Assembly: GCA_003963145.1 (NCBI GenBank)
Contig: RXJJ01000001.1
Coordinates: 132,363 to 194,085, forward strand
DNA length: 61,723 nt
From: Bradyrhizobiaceae bacterium
Lineage (GTDB): Bacteria > Pseudomonadota > Alphaproteobacteria > Rhizobiales > Xanthobacteraceae
Reading direction: 5' to 3'
Position 1 is the first letter of the stretch; each line of letters opens with the position of its first letter. Positions 23,580 through 32,309 of this stretch are shown here, in pieces. The notes under the pieces were generated by a model, which saw nothing but the letters and a program-made list of their open reading frames with translations, was not told the origin of the DNA and searched no databases. A program made the translations under genes and the position numbers.

Positions 23580-25025
23580 TTAGGCGATGGCTTTCTTCGA
23601 CGTTCCGGACGTGTCTCCGACATCGATTCCGGCAGATGCGAGCCGTTGCTGAAGAAGCCGAATGTCGAGATGCGAGGGAGACTCTCCGCGCTCCGCGGCG
23701 AGAGCCGCCGCGGCACCCGCGACCTGTCCGGTGACAAGACAGCAATATTGAGCGCGCGACCACATATCGGCATCGTGCGTCGCCGACAGCGCGCGGCCGC
23801 CGATGGTCATGCCTTCGACCTTGTTCGGCACGAGAACGCCGAAAGGAATTTCGAACCAGGTCAGATGTGTCGTGCCGGTGCGATAAACCTCATCCGTCGC
23901 CGCTCCCTCTCCGCCATCGGCCTTGTGCCAGTCGCGCCCGGCCGCCATGTGACGCCAGATGCGCGCGACACTGTCGGGATAGGTCGCGAGCGCCATCATG
24001 TCTTCCTGCTGCAGCAGGTGCGGACCGCGGACACGACGGGTTTCGCGCACGCCAACGGTCGGCGAAGAATCCATGACAAACGAATTCTCAAATCCGGGAA
24101 TGTTGTTTTTAATGACAGCGTAGAGCTGGCGGTTCTGCCGCCGCGCTTCCAGATCGGCGCGCGTCAGATCCCACGCGTTGGTGCCGTCAACATTGTAAAC
24201 GCGGGAATTGTTGACCGTGACGATTCCGCGATCGACGCTGATGCCTTCGAAACGGATGTAGTGAATCTCGTCCGCCAATTCGCCATTGGCGCGCGCCTTG
24301 TCCACGATGTCGAAAAAGCCCGACATTCGCACAAGACCGCTGTCGAGGTCGAGAATGTGAAAATTAGGGTCGGCGGTAAAGTTGGCCGGATTCTTTTTGC
24401 AGAACTCGACAGCGCGCTTCACGTCGACGCCGCCAAGACGGAACAGCACGCTCATGGGCCGCATCTTCTCGTCTTTCTCGCGGCCCTTGACGAATTCCGC
24501 ACCCGCTGCGGAGGCGATATCGGCGTCGCCCGTGCAATCCACCACGGTCTTGGCGAGAATTGCCTGACGGCCCGACTTGTTCTGAACGATGACGCCCTTG
24601 ATCCGGTTGCCATCCATGATCGGCTCGACAACCCAGGTGTAGGTCAGGATCTCGACCGACTCATTGTTCATGAGCTCCATCGCGAGTTCCTTGAACGCTT
24701 CGGGATCGAACGGGAATGTCGGCCCCGACGCGACCCCGGCGCCGCGCTCGGTCAATTTCTCCGCGATTTCCTTTGCCACGCCGGTCATCTTGGCGAGCGG
24801 TACGTTCCACGTATTCATGATGACGGCGGTTGCGGCGCCGCCGAGAAACGCATTGCGCTCGATCACCATGGTCTTGGCGCCCGACCGGGCCGCGCCGATT
24901 GCGGCGCCAACGCCGGAAACGCCGCCGCCGCAGACAAGCACATCGACTTCGCGCACAACCGGTGTCGCGCGTGCCGGTTCGATGACTTTGCCCGCTTCCA
25001 GTTTGATGGCGGCCTGTTCTGACAT
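23580..25025 (-). CDS. FAD-dependent oxidoreductase (FAD_oxidored family), first copy
   Basis: 481 residues from ATG 25025, preceded by GGGAGAG. The N-terminal Rossmann motif V-L-V-C-G-G-G-V-S-G-V-G-A-A (about 30-42) ends in the acidic V-I-E-R typical of FAD binding, and D-C-T-G-D-A-D near 170 and the C-terminal L-V-T-G-Q-V-A-G-A-A-A-A complete the flavoprotein pattern. No signal peptide or Fe-S motif is seen. It shares family and architecture with the enzyme at 25861-27246 on the other side of the GntR gene. It probably oxidises or reduces a pathway intermediate; the substrate is unknown. Confidence 0.82.
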   Translation of the reverse strand: MSEQAAIKLEAGKVIEPARATPVVREVDVLVCGGGVSGVGAAIGAARSGAKTMVIERNAFLGGAATAVIMNTWNVPLAKMTGVAKEIAEKLTERGAGVASGPTFPFDPEAFKELAMELMNNESVEILTYTWVVEPIMDGNRIKGVIVQNKSGRQAILAKTVVDCTGDADIASAAGAEFVKGREKDEKMRPMSVLFRLGGVDVKRAVEFCKKNPANFTADPNFHILDLDSGLVRMSGFFDIVDKARANGELADEIHYIRFEGISVDRGIVTVNNSRVYNVDGTNAWDLTRADLEARRQNRQLYAVIKNNIPGFENSFVMDSSPTVGVRETRRVRGPHLLQQEDMMALATYPDSVARIWRHMAAGRDWHKADGGEGAATDEVYRTGTTHLTWFEIPFGVLVPNKVEGMTIGGRALSATHDADMWSRAQYCCLVTGQVAGAAAALAAERGESPSHLDIRLLQQRLASAGIDVGDTSGTSKKAIA

Positions 25026-25084
25026 TTTATCTCTCCCTATCAATCGAGGCTGTACGCCTTCGTTTTGTTGGTGGTTGGACGACG

Positions 25085-25735
25085 TTAGCGATTTGCCCCC
25101 AATCGGAAGGCAAGCAAGGTGCTTTCATAAGAGGATCGGATGTGCTGGCGTGCCTTGCGTTCCGCAAGATCGCCGTCGCTTTTGACGATCGCATCCAGAA
25201 TGGCGCGGTGCTCGCTCGCGGACTCGTCGCGGCGCCCCTGAAGATCGCGGAGCTGGCTGACGCGCGTCATGCTGATCTGCGCTCTCAACGACTCCAGCAT
25301 TTTCGCAAGGCGGCGGTTGCGGCTGAACTCGACGATCTTGTTGTGGAATTCATCGCCGAGTTCGACGAGTTTCTCCCAGTCCCTGACGTCGAGATAAGCC
25401 TGATACAGGGCTTCGAGCTCGTCGATCTCTTTCGGCGTGATGTTCTTGGCGGCGCATGCCGTTGCGAAGCCCTCGAGACTTTCACGCAGTTCATAAAGCT
25501 CGCGGACATCGTGGTGCGACCAGCGCGGAACAAGGAAACCCCGACCCGGCAGCGCATCCACAAATCCTTCGCGCGCCAGAACATGCAAAGCTTCCCGCAC
25601 GGGCGTGCGGCTCATGCCGAAGCGCTCGGCGATATGGACTTCATACAAGGCTTCGCCCGGCAAATGCTTGCCGCTCAAAATGGCTTCGCGCATTTTGCGA
25701 TATGCCTTGGTCGCTAATCCATTTGACTTTTGCAT
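25085..25735 (-). CDS. GntR-family transcriptional regulator (FadR/FCD subfamily)
   Basis: 216 residues starting M-Q-K-S-N-G at 25735; the frame extends 12 codons further but would overlap the operator palindrome. The HTH region has Y-R-K-M-R-E-A-I-L-S-G and F-G-M-S-R-T-P-V-R-E-A-L-H-V-L-A-R-E-G-F-V. The FCD domain follows with D-E-F-H-N-K-I-V and E-H-R-A-I-L-D-A-I as helical metal/ligand-site segments. It separates the two FAD oxidoreductase genes, being divergent from one and codirectional with the other. A perfect TGTGTATACACA sits directly upstream of its start, indicating autoregulation and control of the divergent gene. Confidence 0.88.
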   Translation of the reverse strand: MQKSNGLATKAYRKMREAILSGKHLPGEALYEVHIAERFGMSRTPVREALHVLAREGFVDALPGRGFLVPRWSHHDVRELYELRESLEGFATACAAKNITPKEIDELEALYQAYLDVRDWEKLVELGDEFHNKIVEFSRNRRLAKMLESLRAQISMTRVSQLRDLQGRRDESASEHRAILDAIVKSDGDLAERKARQHIRSSYESTLLAFRLGANR

Positions 25736-25754
25736 CGCGCCGGACTTTATGCAT

Positions 25755-25774
25755 ACTCTGTGTATACACACAGT
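25755..25774. promoter_or_regulatory. Probable GntR/FCD operator (TGTGTATACACA core)
   Basis: The 12-bp core at 25759-25770 is perfectly palindromic, and ACT/AGT flanks extend the symmetry to 20 bp with a single mismatched pair. It lies 20 bp before the GntR start (25735) and 86 bp before the divergent FAD oxidoreductase start (25861). The TGTATACA form matches the operators known for FCD-type GntR regulators. Confidence 0.7.
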
Positions 25775-25860
25775 CTACGCAAAAAATTTGAGAGTCAAGC
25801 GCAGACGAAAAATAGATGCCTGCGACCGAATGCGGCACACGAGGAACAGGGAGAGACACA

Positions 25861-27246
25861 ATGCGTCAGATCGAAGAGCCTGCGCGGCAGATTCCGGTTT
25901 TGCTTGATGTAGATATCGTCGTTGTTGGTGGCGGAACGACGGGACCTCTCGCCGCTATTGCTGCGGCGCGGCAAAACAAGCGCGTGGTTTTGATCGAACG
26001 GTTCGGTTCGCTGGGCGGAAATCTGACGCTCGGCTTGAATACCAAGCCATCCGGCGCGCTTCTCGGCGGCCTTCCTCTCGAAATATGGAATCTTGCGCGC
26101 TCGACCGGCGCCGCCGGCGCCGACTACATCGCCAAGACGAAAACCGGCGGCGTCAATATCGCCTCCCCGTGCGATCCCGAGATCATGAAAATGCTGCTCA
26201 CCCGCCTGTGCGCGGATTCCGGCGTGCAGATTCTGTTCGAAACGCTCGTGTCCCGCCCGGTGATGGAAGGAAACACCGTTGTCGGCGTGGTGATCGAGAA
26301 TAAATCCGGCCGCTCGTTCATCGGCGCGAAGGTCGTGATCGATTGCTCGGCGGATGGCGACGTCGCCGCCGCCGCTGGCGCTCCCTTCATTATGGGGTCG
26401 GGCGAAAAAGGTGAAGACCTGAAAATGCAGCCGGTCGGAATGTATTTCACCATGGCAGACGTCGATCTGATCGCGCTGTCCCGATGGGCGCGCACCACGG
26501 ACGACATTCCCGCGCAAGCCATTCCCGACGACGACGCGCAACTGGATTACGGACTCTGGCTGACCGGCTTCAACAAGACGATCCAGGCATACAAAAAGGA
26601 AACCGGCATCACGCTGCCGCGCGAAAACATCACGCTCAAGACGGCGAACGGGCTGATGTACGTCAACGCCACGCGCGTGCTCGACGTCGATGTTTTCTCG
26701 CCGACGCAATTCAGCGATGCCGTCATCGAATGCTATCGGCAGATCGATGAGTACGCGGCCTTTCTCATCAAGAAAGTCCCGGGTTTCGAAAAATCACGCA
26801 TCGCGCAGATCGCGCCGGTTCTCGGCGTGCGCGAGACGCGGCACATCGAAGGCGAATATACCCTTACGACCGACGACGTGATGCATGGCACGCCGTTCGA
26901 GGACACGATCGCCGTCGACGTCTCCGCTTTCGACGTTCACGCTCCGAAAGGCGAAGACGTGGATTTCCAGGGTTTGAAACCCTACGAAATTCCCTACCGC
27001 TGCATGGTTCCGAAAGGCGTCGAGCAGCTCCTTGTGGCCGGCCGCTGTATTTCAGCCGACCACGGCGCACATGGCCGCAGCCGCAATATGCCGGCATGCA
27101 TGGCCACCGGTCAGGCCGCCGGCATCGCCGCGAGCATCGCCGTGGGCTCGAACACCACCGTGCGGCATATCCCGGTCGAGAATATGCAGTCGATTCTGAA
27201 AAGCATCGGCATGCCGTTGCGGCCGGCCGACCTCGCATCGCCGTAG
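25861..27246 (+). CDS. FAD-dependent oxidoreductase (FAD_oxidored family), second copy
   Basis: 461 residues from ATG 25861 after a GGGAGAG site; the frame opens earlier but lacks one. FAD-binding motif D-I-V-V-V-G-G-G-T-T-G-P-L (about 18-30) is followed by V-L-I-E-R-F-G-S-L-G-G-N, and D-C-S-A-D-G-D-V-A-A-A-A-G near 165 and C-M-A-T-G-Q-A-A-G-I-A-A near the end match the same family as the gene at 23580. R-G-H-style Fe-S or haem motifs are absent. It is divergent from the GntR gene and 36 bp ahead of an epoxide-hydrolase-like gene, probably co-transcribed. Confidence 0.83.
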   Translation: MRQIEEPARQIPVLLDVDIVVVGGGTTGPLAAIAAARQNKRVVLIERFGSLGGNLTLGLNTKPSGALLGGLPLEIWNLARSTGAAGADYIAKTKTGGVNIASPCDPEIMKMLLTRLCADSGVQILFETLVSRPVMEGNTVVGVVIENKSGRSFIGAKVVIDCSADGDVAAAAGAPFIMGSGEKGEDLKMQPVGMYFTMADVDLIALSRWARTTDDIPAQAIPDDDAQLDYGLWLTGFNKTIQAYKKETGITLPRENITLKTANGLMYVNATRVLDVDVFSPTQFSDAVIECYRQIDEYAAFLIKKVPGFEKSRIAQIAPVLGVRETRHIEGEYTLTTDDVMHGTPFEDTIAVDVSAFDVHAPKGEDVDFQGLKPYEIPYRCMVPKGVEQLLVAGRCISADHGAHGRSRNMPACMATGQAAGIAASIAVGSNTTVRHIPVENMQSILKSIGMPLRPADLASP

Positions 27247-27282
27247 GACTAGCAGCAACGCCATGATATGACGGGGTGATGG

Positions 27283-28449
27283 ATGGCAGAACCCATGCTT
27301 GATCCTTTGCCCACGCGTGTTCTGCCGGCAGGCATTCGCTCCCGCTTCGTGGACAATGTCAACGGCTTGAGAATGCATGTTCTCGAGGCCGGATACGAGT
27401 CGGGAGCGCCGAGGCCTTGCCTGCTGCTGCTGCATGGCTTTCCCGAACTCGCCTATTCATGGCGAAAGATCATGCTGCCGCTCGCGGAGCTTGGTTACCA
27501 CGTGGTCGCGCCGGATCAGCGCGGCTACGGACGAACGGCGACGGGCTCGATAACGTATGACGACGATCTTTCGCCGTTCTACATTCTCAACCTCGTCACC
27601 GACCTTGTCTGGCTCGTTGCGGCTCTTGGTCACGACGCCGTCACCGCCGTCATCGGGCATGATTTCGGCTCGAACGTCGCGGGAAGCTGCGCGCTGATCC
27701 GTCCCGACATTTTCAAATCGGTGGCGATGATGAGCGCGCCATTCGCTCCGCCGATGACCCTTCCCTTTGCCACGGACGGAAAGCCGTCACCGGCGATCAT
27801 GCCGCCGGGCAGGGATAAAATTCATGCCGAACTGGCCGCCCTGCCCCGGCCTCGAAAACACTATCACGCCTACTTCGCGCAGCCCGGCGCCAATCGCGAC
27901 ATGACCGAATGCCGTCAGGGCATCCATGATTTTCTGCGCGCCTATTATCATCACAAGAGCGCCGATTGGGCTGGCAACAAACCTTTTCCATTGCGGTCAT
28001 GGACCGCGGAGGAACTGGCTCAAATGCCGACCTACTACATCATGGATCTCGACAAGGACATGGCCGAGACGTCCGCCGCCGAAATGCCGTCGCCTTCCAT
28101 GATCGCGACCTGCGGCTGGCTTGGCGAGGCCGAATTGAAAATTTACAGCAGCGAATTCGAACGCACCGGCTTTCAGGGCGGACTGCAGTGGTATCGCACC
28201 CGCATGAACGGAAGCCTTCGCACCGGCCTATCGCTATTTGCCGGGCGTTCCATCGATGTGCGATCCCTGTTTATCGCAGGACGGCAGGACTGGGGCGCCT
28301 ATCAGGTGCCCAACGGCCTGGAGCAGATGCAGCGCGCGGCGTGCACGCGCATGGAAGAGTGTTATTTCATCGACCGCGCGGGACACTGGGTGCAGCAGGA
28401 GCAGCCTGAAAAAGTAATCGAACGTCTCGCCGCGTTCGTAACGAAATAG
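27283..28449 (+). CDS. Epoxide-hydrolase-like alpha/beta-hydrolase
   Basis: 388 residues. H-G-F-P-E-L-A-Y-S-W-R (oxyanion H-G-x-P), D-Q-R-G-Y-G-R-T, and the nucleophile elbow G-H-D-F-G-S with Asp, as in epoxide hydrolases and haloalkane dehalogenases, rather than Ser. D-R-A-G-H-W-V-Q-Q-E near the C-terminus carries the catalytic His. The H-G-F-P and G-H-D-F-G-S pair favours epoxide hydrolase (epoxide + water to diol). It follows the FAD oxidoreductase by 36 bp and ends the catabolic block. Confidence 0.82.
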   Translation: MAEPMLDPLPTRVLPAGIRSRFVDNVNGLRMHVLEAGYESGAPRPCLLLLHGFPELAYSWRKIMLPLAELGYHVVAPDQRGYGRTATGSITYDDDLSPFYILNLVTDLVWLVAALGHDAVTAVIGHDFGSNVAGSCALIRPDIFKSVAMMSAPFAPPMTLPFATDGKPSPAIMPPGRDKIHAELAALPRPRKHYHAYFAQPGANRDMTECRQGIHDFLRAYYHHKSADWAGNKPFPLRSWTAEELAQMPTYYIMDLDKDMAETSAAEMPSPSMIATCGWLGEAELKIYSSEFERTGFQGGLQWYRTRMNGSLRTGLSLFAGRSIDVRSLFIAGRQDWGAYQVPNGLEQMQRAACTRMEECYFIDRAGHWVQQEQPEKVIERLAAFVTK

Positions 28450-28641
28450 GTGATGTCGAATAGCCAAATCGGGTTGGCGGAAAATCGGCTCTTCAGAAAC
28501 GGCCTCGTGGAAAAAAACGCCACGCGTGTTTAGAAATCGGGCGGCACGCCAAATGTTCAATGATAGCAGAAATGAATTGCAACCAATCCATTCTTCACCT
28601 TTAACGACAATTCAGTGAGCGCGCTTTTGTGCTGACACTCT

Positions 28642-29553
28642 TCACAATAGAGACCCCTGCTTCGGTCCTTTGGAATGCTTGTGTACCTTCGTTATGTAAA
28701 ATGATTTATTTTCATATGCTCCCGCAACTTCGTTCAATTCTTGTTCCGCGACCATATCCACCAGCAAAGAGTCTCCCTGACCAAATTCGTAGTAGTGATT
28801 TGCTAATTTTAGAAAAAAATCTTCGTCACGAATATCAGCAGCGATCTTGTTTCCGTTCCAAAGAAACTGCCATTTGCGCGGCGAGCCATCTAGAACTGCC
28901 GTGAGGACTACAAGAGGAATACGCCGATAAGACTCTTGTTTCTTTTTGGGCAGCTTTGACAATTCAGCTTCAGGAATTTCTCGGAGTACAATAAATTGCT
29001 CGCGCGTAATTGGTAATACCGGTTTGTTTGGAGCTTTGACCGTTCGAAAATCTACACCAGTTACATTCGGGTCACCTTCAACAACGCTAAAAAACTTTCT
29101 TACATTTCTACGCACCACAGGGTCTCTGTCCACACGGCTTATTGTTCGCGCCGCGTCTTTAGGAAGAACTATTTTTTCGTTTCCATGCTCAACGATGTAG
29201 GAGCTGTCATTGACGATGATCTTCACGTCATCTGATGTAATTTTGTTTACGAGAATGCTTAGCAAGATTGGGAAGATAATCATTGTTACGGGCGTTCGTA
29301 ACAATGTCTGAGTGTCTTTGGCGAATACGCGAAAGACCGCGCGTATACTGCCCTGATCGGAACTGATGAAATCGATTTCGATTTCATGGCCCGGATTCGC
29401 AACCGAATTAATGGCGCGATATAATTCGTCGAACGTGAGAAGAGCGTTCCCGAAGGTTTGAGCGTCTAAACCCTGACTTCCAATTTTGAAATAGAGAAGT
29501 ATTTCTTCGTCACTAGCACCCAGCGAAACGGCGGCTGCCATATTGCTCACCAT
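28642..29553 (-). CDS. Protein of unknown function with one predicted membrane segment, AT-rich
   Basis: 303 residues I do not recognise. The N-terminal third (L-D-A-Q-T-F-G-N-A-L-L-T-F-D-E-L-Y-R-A-I-N) is helical, then I-E-I-D-F-I-S-S-D-Q-G-S-I-R-A-V-F is strand-like. One hydrophobic stretch at about 88-103 (V-T-M-I-I-F-P-I-L-L-S-I-L-V) is followed by S-D-D-V-K-I-I-V-N-D and D-P-V-V-R-R-N-V-R-K-F. The C-terminus is charged (H-K-H-S-K-G-P-K). Its base composition is plainly more AT-rich than both flanks, and it sits just 3' of tRNA-Gln, suggesting horizontal gain. The start is uncertain: ATG 29553 has no ribosome site, and ATG 29541 follows GGTGAG. Confidence 0.7.
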   Translation of the reverse strand: MVSNMAAAVSLGASDEEILLYFKIGSQGLDAQTFGNALLTFDELYRAINSVANPGHEIEIDFISSDQGSIRAVFRVFAKDTQTLLRTPVTMIIFPILLSILVNKITSDDVKIIVNDSSYIVEHGNEKIVLPKDAARTISRVDRDPVVRRNVRKFFSVVEGDPNVTGVDFRTVKAPNKPVLPITREQFIVLREIPEAELSKLPKKKQESYRRIPLVVLTAVLDGSPRKWQFLWNGNKIAADIRDEDFFLKLANHYYEFGQGDSLLVDMVAEQELNEVAGAYENKSFYITKVHKHSKGPKQGSLL

Positions 29554-29741
29554 CTAAAATTGATGACGACTCTGAGAGCCTAAAAACAAACTATGGCATA
29601 GGCATTTTGAGCGGTGAAGCGACGTCGCTGTTTATTCGTATAAGTGTTTGAACCTCGCGAATTCGACCAAAGATCGTTCGGAATGGCGTGGGACTCGATA
29701 TTCGGAGTGACTTGGCGATACCTGCTAAGTCGTTGATATCA

Positions 29742-29816
29742 TGGCTGGGGCGGGAGGATTCGAACCTCCGTATGGGGGAATCAAAATCCCCTGCCTTACC
29801 ACTTGGCGACGCCCCA
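29742..29816 (-). tRNA. tRNA-Gln(TTG)
   Basis: The reverse strand folds as a 75-nt cloverleaf. The acceptor TGGGGCG pairs with CGCCCCA, followed by discriminator G and an encoded CCA. The D-arm is G-C-C...G-G-C, the anticodon stem GGGGA/TCCCC closes the loop TTTTGAT with anticodon TTG, and the T-arm is GGAGG-TTCGAAT-CCTCC. It therefore decodes CAA glutamine. The AT-rich unknown gene lies 3' of it. Confidence 0.95.
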
Positions 29817-30041
29817 ACAGCGTCAGGCAAATCATGCGCGGGGCAGCCGATCGCGCTGACGATCCGGCTGCCGATTTAACCGCCGATTTAACCCCTGACC
29901 CCGTGGGTCTATAGAGGCCGGGGCGCCGTTTCAACAGCCAAAACAAAGATTTCCTGACCAAAACCGCACGGCCGAAAGGCGAGTTGAGAAGCCGCCGGTT
30001 TCGTGAAAACGTGCGCCCGAAACGAACGCCGGATTGCCCCC

Positions 30042-31826
30042 ATGACCTATCGCGCCCCGATCGCCGACATGCTGCTGTCTCTCAATCATGGCGCGGGGTT
30101 TCTGGCTGCTGTCGAGGCCGGACATTATAATGACTACGATGCCGGCTTCACCGCCGCCGTGATCGAGCAGGCCAGCCGCTTCGCCGGCGATGTGCTCGAT
30201 CCTCTTAATCGGATCGGCGACCAAGCGGGCGTCAAGTTTTCGGACGGCCACGTGACCTGCGCGCCCGGCTGGCCGGATGCCTATGCGCGCTGGCGCGAGG
30301 ATGGATGGAACGCGGTTTCCGCGCCGGAAGATTTTGGCGGCCAGGGCCTGCCGCTGGCGGTGCATGCTGTTTGCAACGAAATCTGGAGCGCGGCCAATGT
30401 CGCCTTCGGCCTGTGCCCGCTGCTGACCTCGGGCGCCATCGAGGCCGTCGCCGCGCATGGCAGCGACGATCTGAAAAAGCTCTTTCTGCCAAAACTCGTG
30501 TCCGGCGAATGGACCGGCACCATGCAGCTCACCGAGCCGCAGGCCGGGTCCGATGTCGGCGCGCTGCGCACCCGCGCGGAGAAACAGGCGGATGGCAGCT
30601 ATCGCCTCCACGGCAGCAAGATTTTCATCACCTATGGCGAGCAGGACCTGACGCCGAACATCGTGCATCTCGTGCTGGCGCGCCTTCCCGACGCGCCCGC
30701 GGGCACCAAGGGCATCACGCTGTTTCTGGTGCCGAAGTTTCTGGTCAACGCCGACGGCTCGCTCGGCGCGCGCAACGACATTTTCGCCAGCGGCATCGAG
30801 CACAAGCTCGGCATGCACGCCTCGCCGACCTGCACCATGAGCATCGGCGACAAGGAGGGCGCGGTCGGATACCTGATCGGCGAAGAGAACAACGGCATGG
30901 CCTGCATGTTCACGATGATGAATCAGGCGCGGCTCAATGTGGGAATTGAAGGCGTCGGCGTCGCCGACCGCGCCTTTCAGCGGGCGCTGGATTACGCGCA
31001 GGAGCGCAGGCAGGGCCGCGCCGTCGGCAGGAAGGGCGACGGCTCCGATCCGATCATCATGCATCCGGACGTGAAACGGAATCTGATGCTGATGCGCGGC
31101 ATGACGGCGGCGGCGCGGAGCATCTGCTACGCGACGGCGGTCGCCATCGACATCTCGCACCGAGCCGGCGACGAGAAAATCCGCGCAAAGGCGCATGCCC
31201 GCGCCGCGCTGCTGACGCCGCTGGCGAAGGCGTTTTCCACCGACATCGCCAACGAGGTCGCAGCGATCGGCGCGCAGGTGCATGGCGGCATGGGATTCAT
31301 CGAGGAGGCCGGCGCCGCGCAATATATTCGCGATGCGCGCATTCTCACCATTTATGAAGGCACCAACGGAATTCAGGCTATCGATCTTGTGATGCGAAAG
31401 CTCGGCGCCGACAAGGGCGCGGCGATGAACGAATTGCTTGAAGAACTTTCGGCAATCGCCGCGAAGGTCGAGGCGTCGAACGATCCGGCCTTCGGCTCGA
31501 CAGGGGCCATCCTGCGCGAGGTCGTGAATGCTGCCGGACGCACCGGCAAATGGCTGCTGGAGAAAATCGGCACCGCTCCCAACGACGCGCTGGCCGGAGC
31601 GACGCCTTACCTGCGGCTGCTCTCAGCGGCGACCGGCGGCTGCCTGATTGCAAGCGAGGCGCTGGCCGCTCGCGGCGACGAGATGTTTCAGAACGATGTG
31701 GCCCGCTACATCGCGCTGGCGCGTTTTTTTGCGGAGAATATCGCCGTGCAGGCCAGTTCTCTTGAGCGCAGCGTGATTGACGGCGCGGACGCCATCAATC
31801 ACGCGGACATTGTCCTGGCTCATTAG
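30042..31826 (+). CDS. Acyl-CoA dehydrogenase (FAD), DmdC-like long form
   Basis: 594 residues from ATG 30042, much longer than short-chain acyl-CoA dehydrogenases (about 380), matching the long DmdC/FadE-type subgroup with an extra C-terminal domain. Motifs are Q-L-T-E-P-Q-A-G-S-D-V-G, Y-G-E-Q-D-L-T, M-N-Q-A-R-L-N-V-G-I-E-G-V-G and Q-V-H-G-G-M-G-F-I-E-E, with Y-E-G-T-N-G-I-Q-A-I-D-L near the catalytic Glu. It oxidises an acyl-CoA to the 2-enoyl-CoA. The frame opens at GTG 30003; the ATG is preferred because the extension is not conserved-looking. An enoyl-CoA hydratase is encoded 1.6 kb downstream. Confidence 0.88.
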   Translation: MTYRAPIADMLLSLNHGAGFLAAVEAGHYNDYDAGFTAAVIEQASRFAGDVLDPLNRIGDQAGVKFSDGHVTCAPGWPDAYARWREDGWNAVSAPEDFGGQGLPLAVHAVCNEIWSAANVAFGLCPLLTSGAIEAVAAHGSDDLKKLFLPKLVSGEWTGTMQLTEPQAGSDVGALRTRAEKQADGSYRLHGSKIFITYGEQDLTPNIVHLVLARLPDAPAGTKGITLFLVPKFLVNADGSLGARNDIFASGIEHKLGMHASPTCTMSIGDKEGAVGYLIGEENNGMACMFTMMNQARLNVGIEGVGVADRAFQRALDYAQERRQGRAVGRKGDGSDPIIMHPDVKRNLMLMRGMTAAARSICYATAVAIDISHRAGDEKIRAKAHARAALLTPLAKAFSTDIANEVAAIGAQVHGGMGFIEEAGAAQYIRDARILTIYEGTNGIQAIDLVMRKLGADKGAAMNELLEELSAIAAKVEASNDPAFGSTGAILREVVNAAGRTGKWLLEKIGTAPNDALAGATPYLRLLSAATGGCLIASEALAARGDEMFQNDVARYIALARFFAENIAVQASSLERSVIDGADAINHADIVLAH

Positions 31827-31865
31827 GTTTCACCTCTCCCGGCGGGAAAAGCGAGACAGCGTGGC

Positions 31866-32105
31866 TTAGCGAACCAGACCGGTGCCGGTGCGCGGACCGC
31901 CCTGATAGGCGCCGGCATTGCTCACGCTCGCGGGCGCATCAATGCTCGCCTGCGCATCGTAAACCGACGAGGTGCGCGGGGCGGTCGAGCCCGGGAAGTA
32001 GCGGCTGTCCGAAATCAACAGACCGGCGTGAGCGGCACCTGCCGAAGCCAGCAGCGGCAGAGCGATGGAAGTGGCAAGAGCAAGCTTTTTGAAAATCGTC
32101 GTCAT
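31866..32105 (-). CDS. Small secreted protein of unknown function
   Basis: 79 residues. A clear signal peptide (M-T-T-I-F-K-K-L-A-L-A-T-S-I-A-L-P-L-L-A-S-A-G-A-A-H-A) with Ala-x-Ala cleavage near residue 27 leaves a short polar tail (about 52 residues) ending G-G-P-R-T-G-T-G-L-V-R. No domain is recognised. The tail contains Y-F-P-G-S-T-A-P-R-T, reminiscent of short alphaproteobacterial periplasmic proteins. It stands alone, 40 bp from the convergent acyl-CoA dehydrogenase. Confidence 0.65.
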   Translation of the reverse strand: MTTIFKKLALATSIALPLLASAGAAHAGLLISDSRYFPGSTAPRTSSVYDAQASIDAPASVSNAGAYQGGPRTGTGLVR

Positions 32106-32309
32106 GGTACTCTCCTGTTGCAGGGCCTGCGACGAGAGCGGAATTGCCCGTCGCCGTGTTGGCCTGTCGATGAGAGTTACGGCTCGCCGCCGCGAACATT
32201 ACGGCGATCACACACTGGTGAATGACGATCTGCGCAGAAAAAATATTTTCTTCAGACAGAAACATTTCCGAAACGCGTGTTTTGCAGTCACGCACGCGAA
32301 TAGTGCAAA

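Noticed and set aside
28480-28530. Possible terminator hairpin after the epoxide-hydrolase-like gene
   Set aside because: Only a weak 5-bp stem (CGTGG/CCACG) without a proper T-run on the needed side.
28450-29741. Attachment-site duplicate of the tRNA-Gln 3' end
   Set aside because: No copy of the tRNA 3' sequence was found by eye between the AT-rich gene and the catabolic block, so no att site is claimed.
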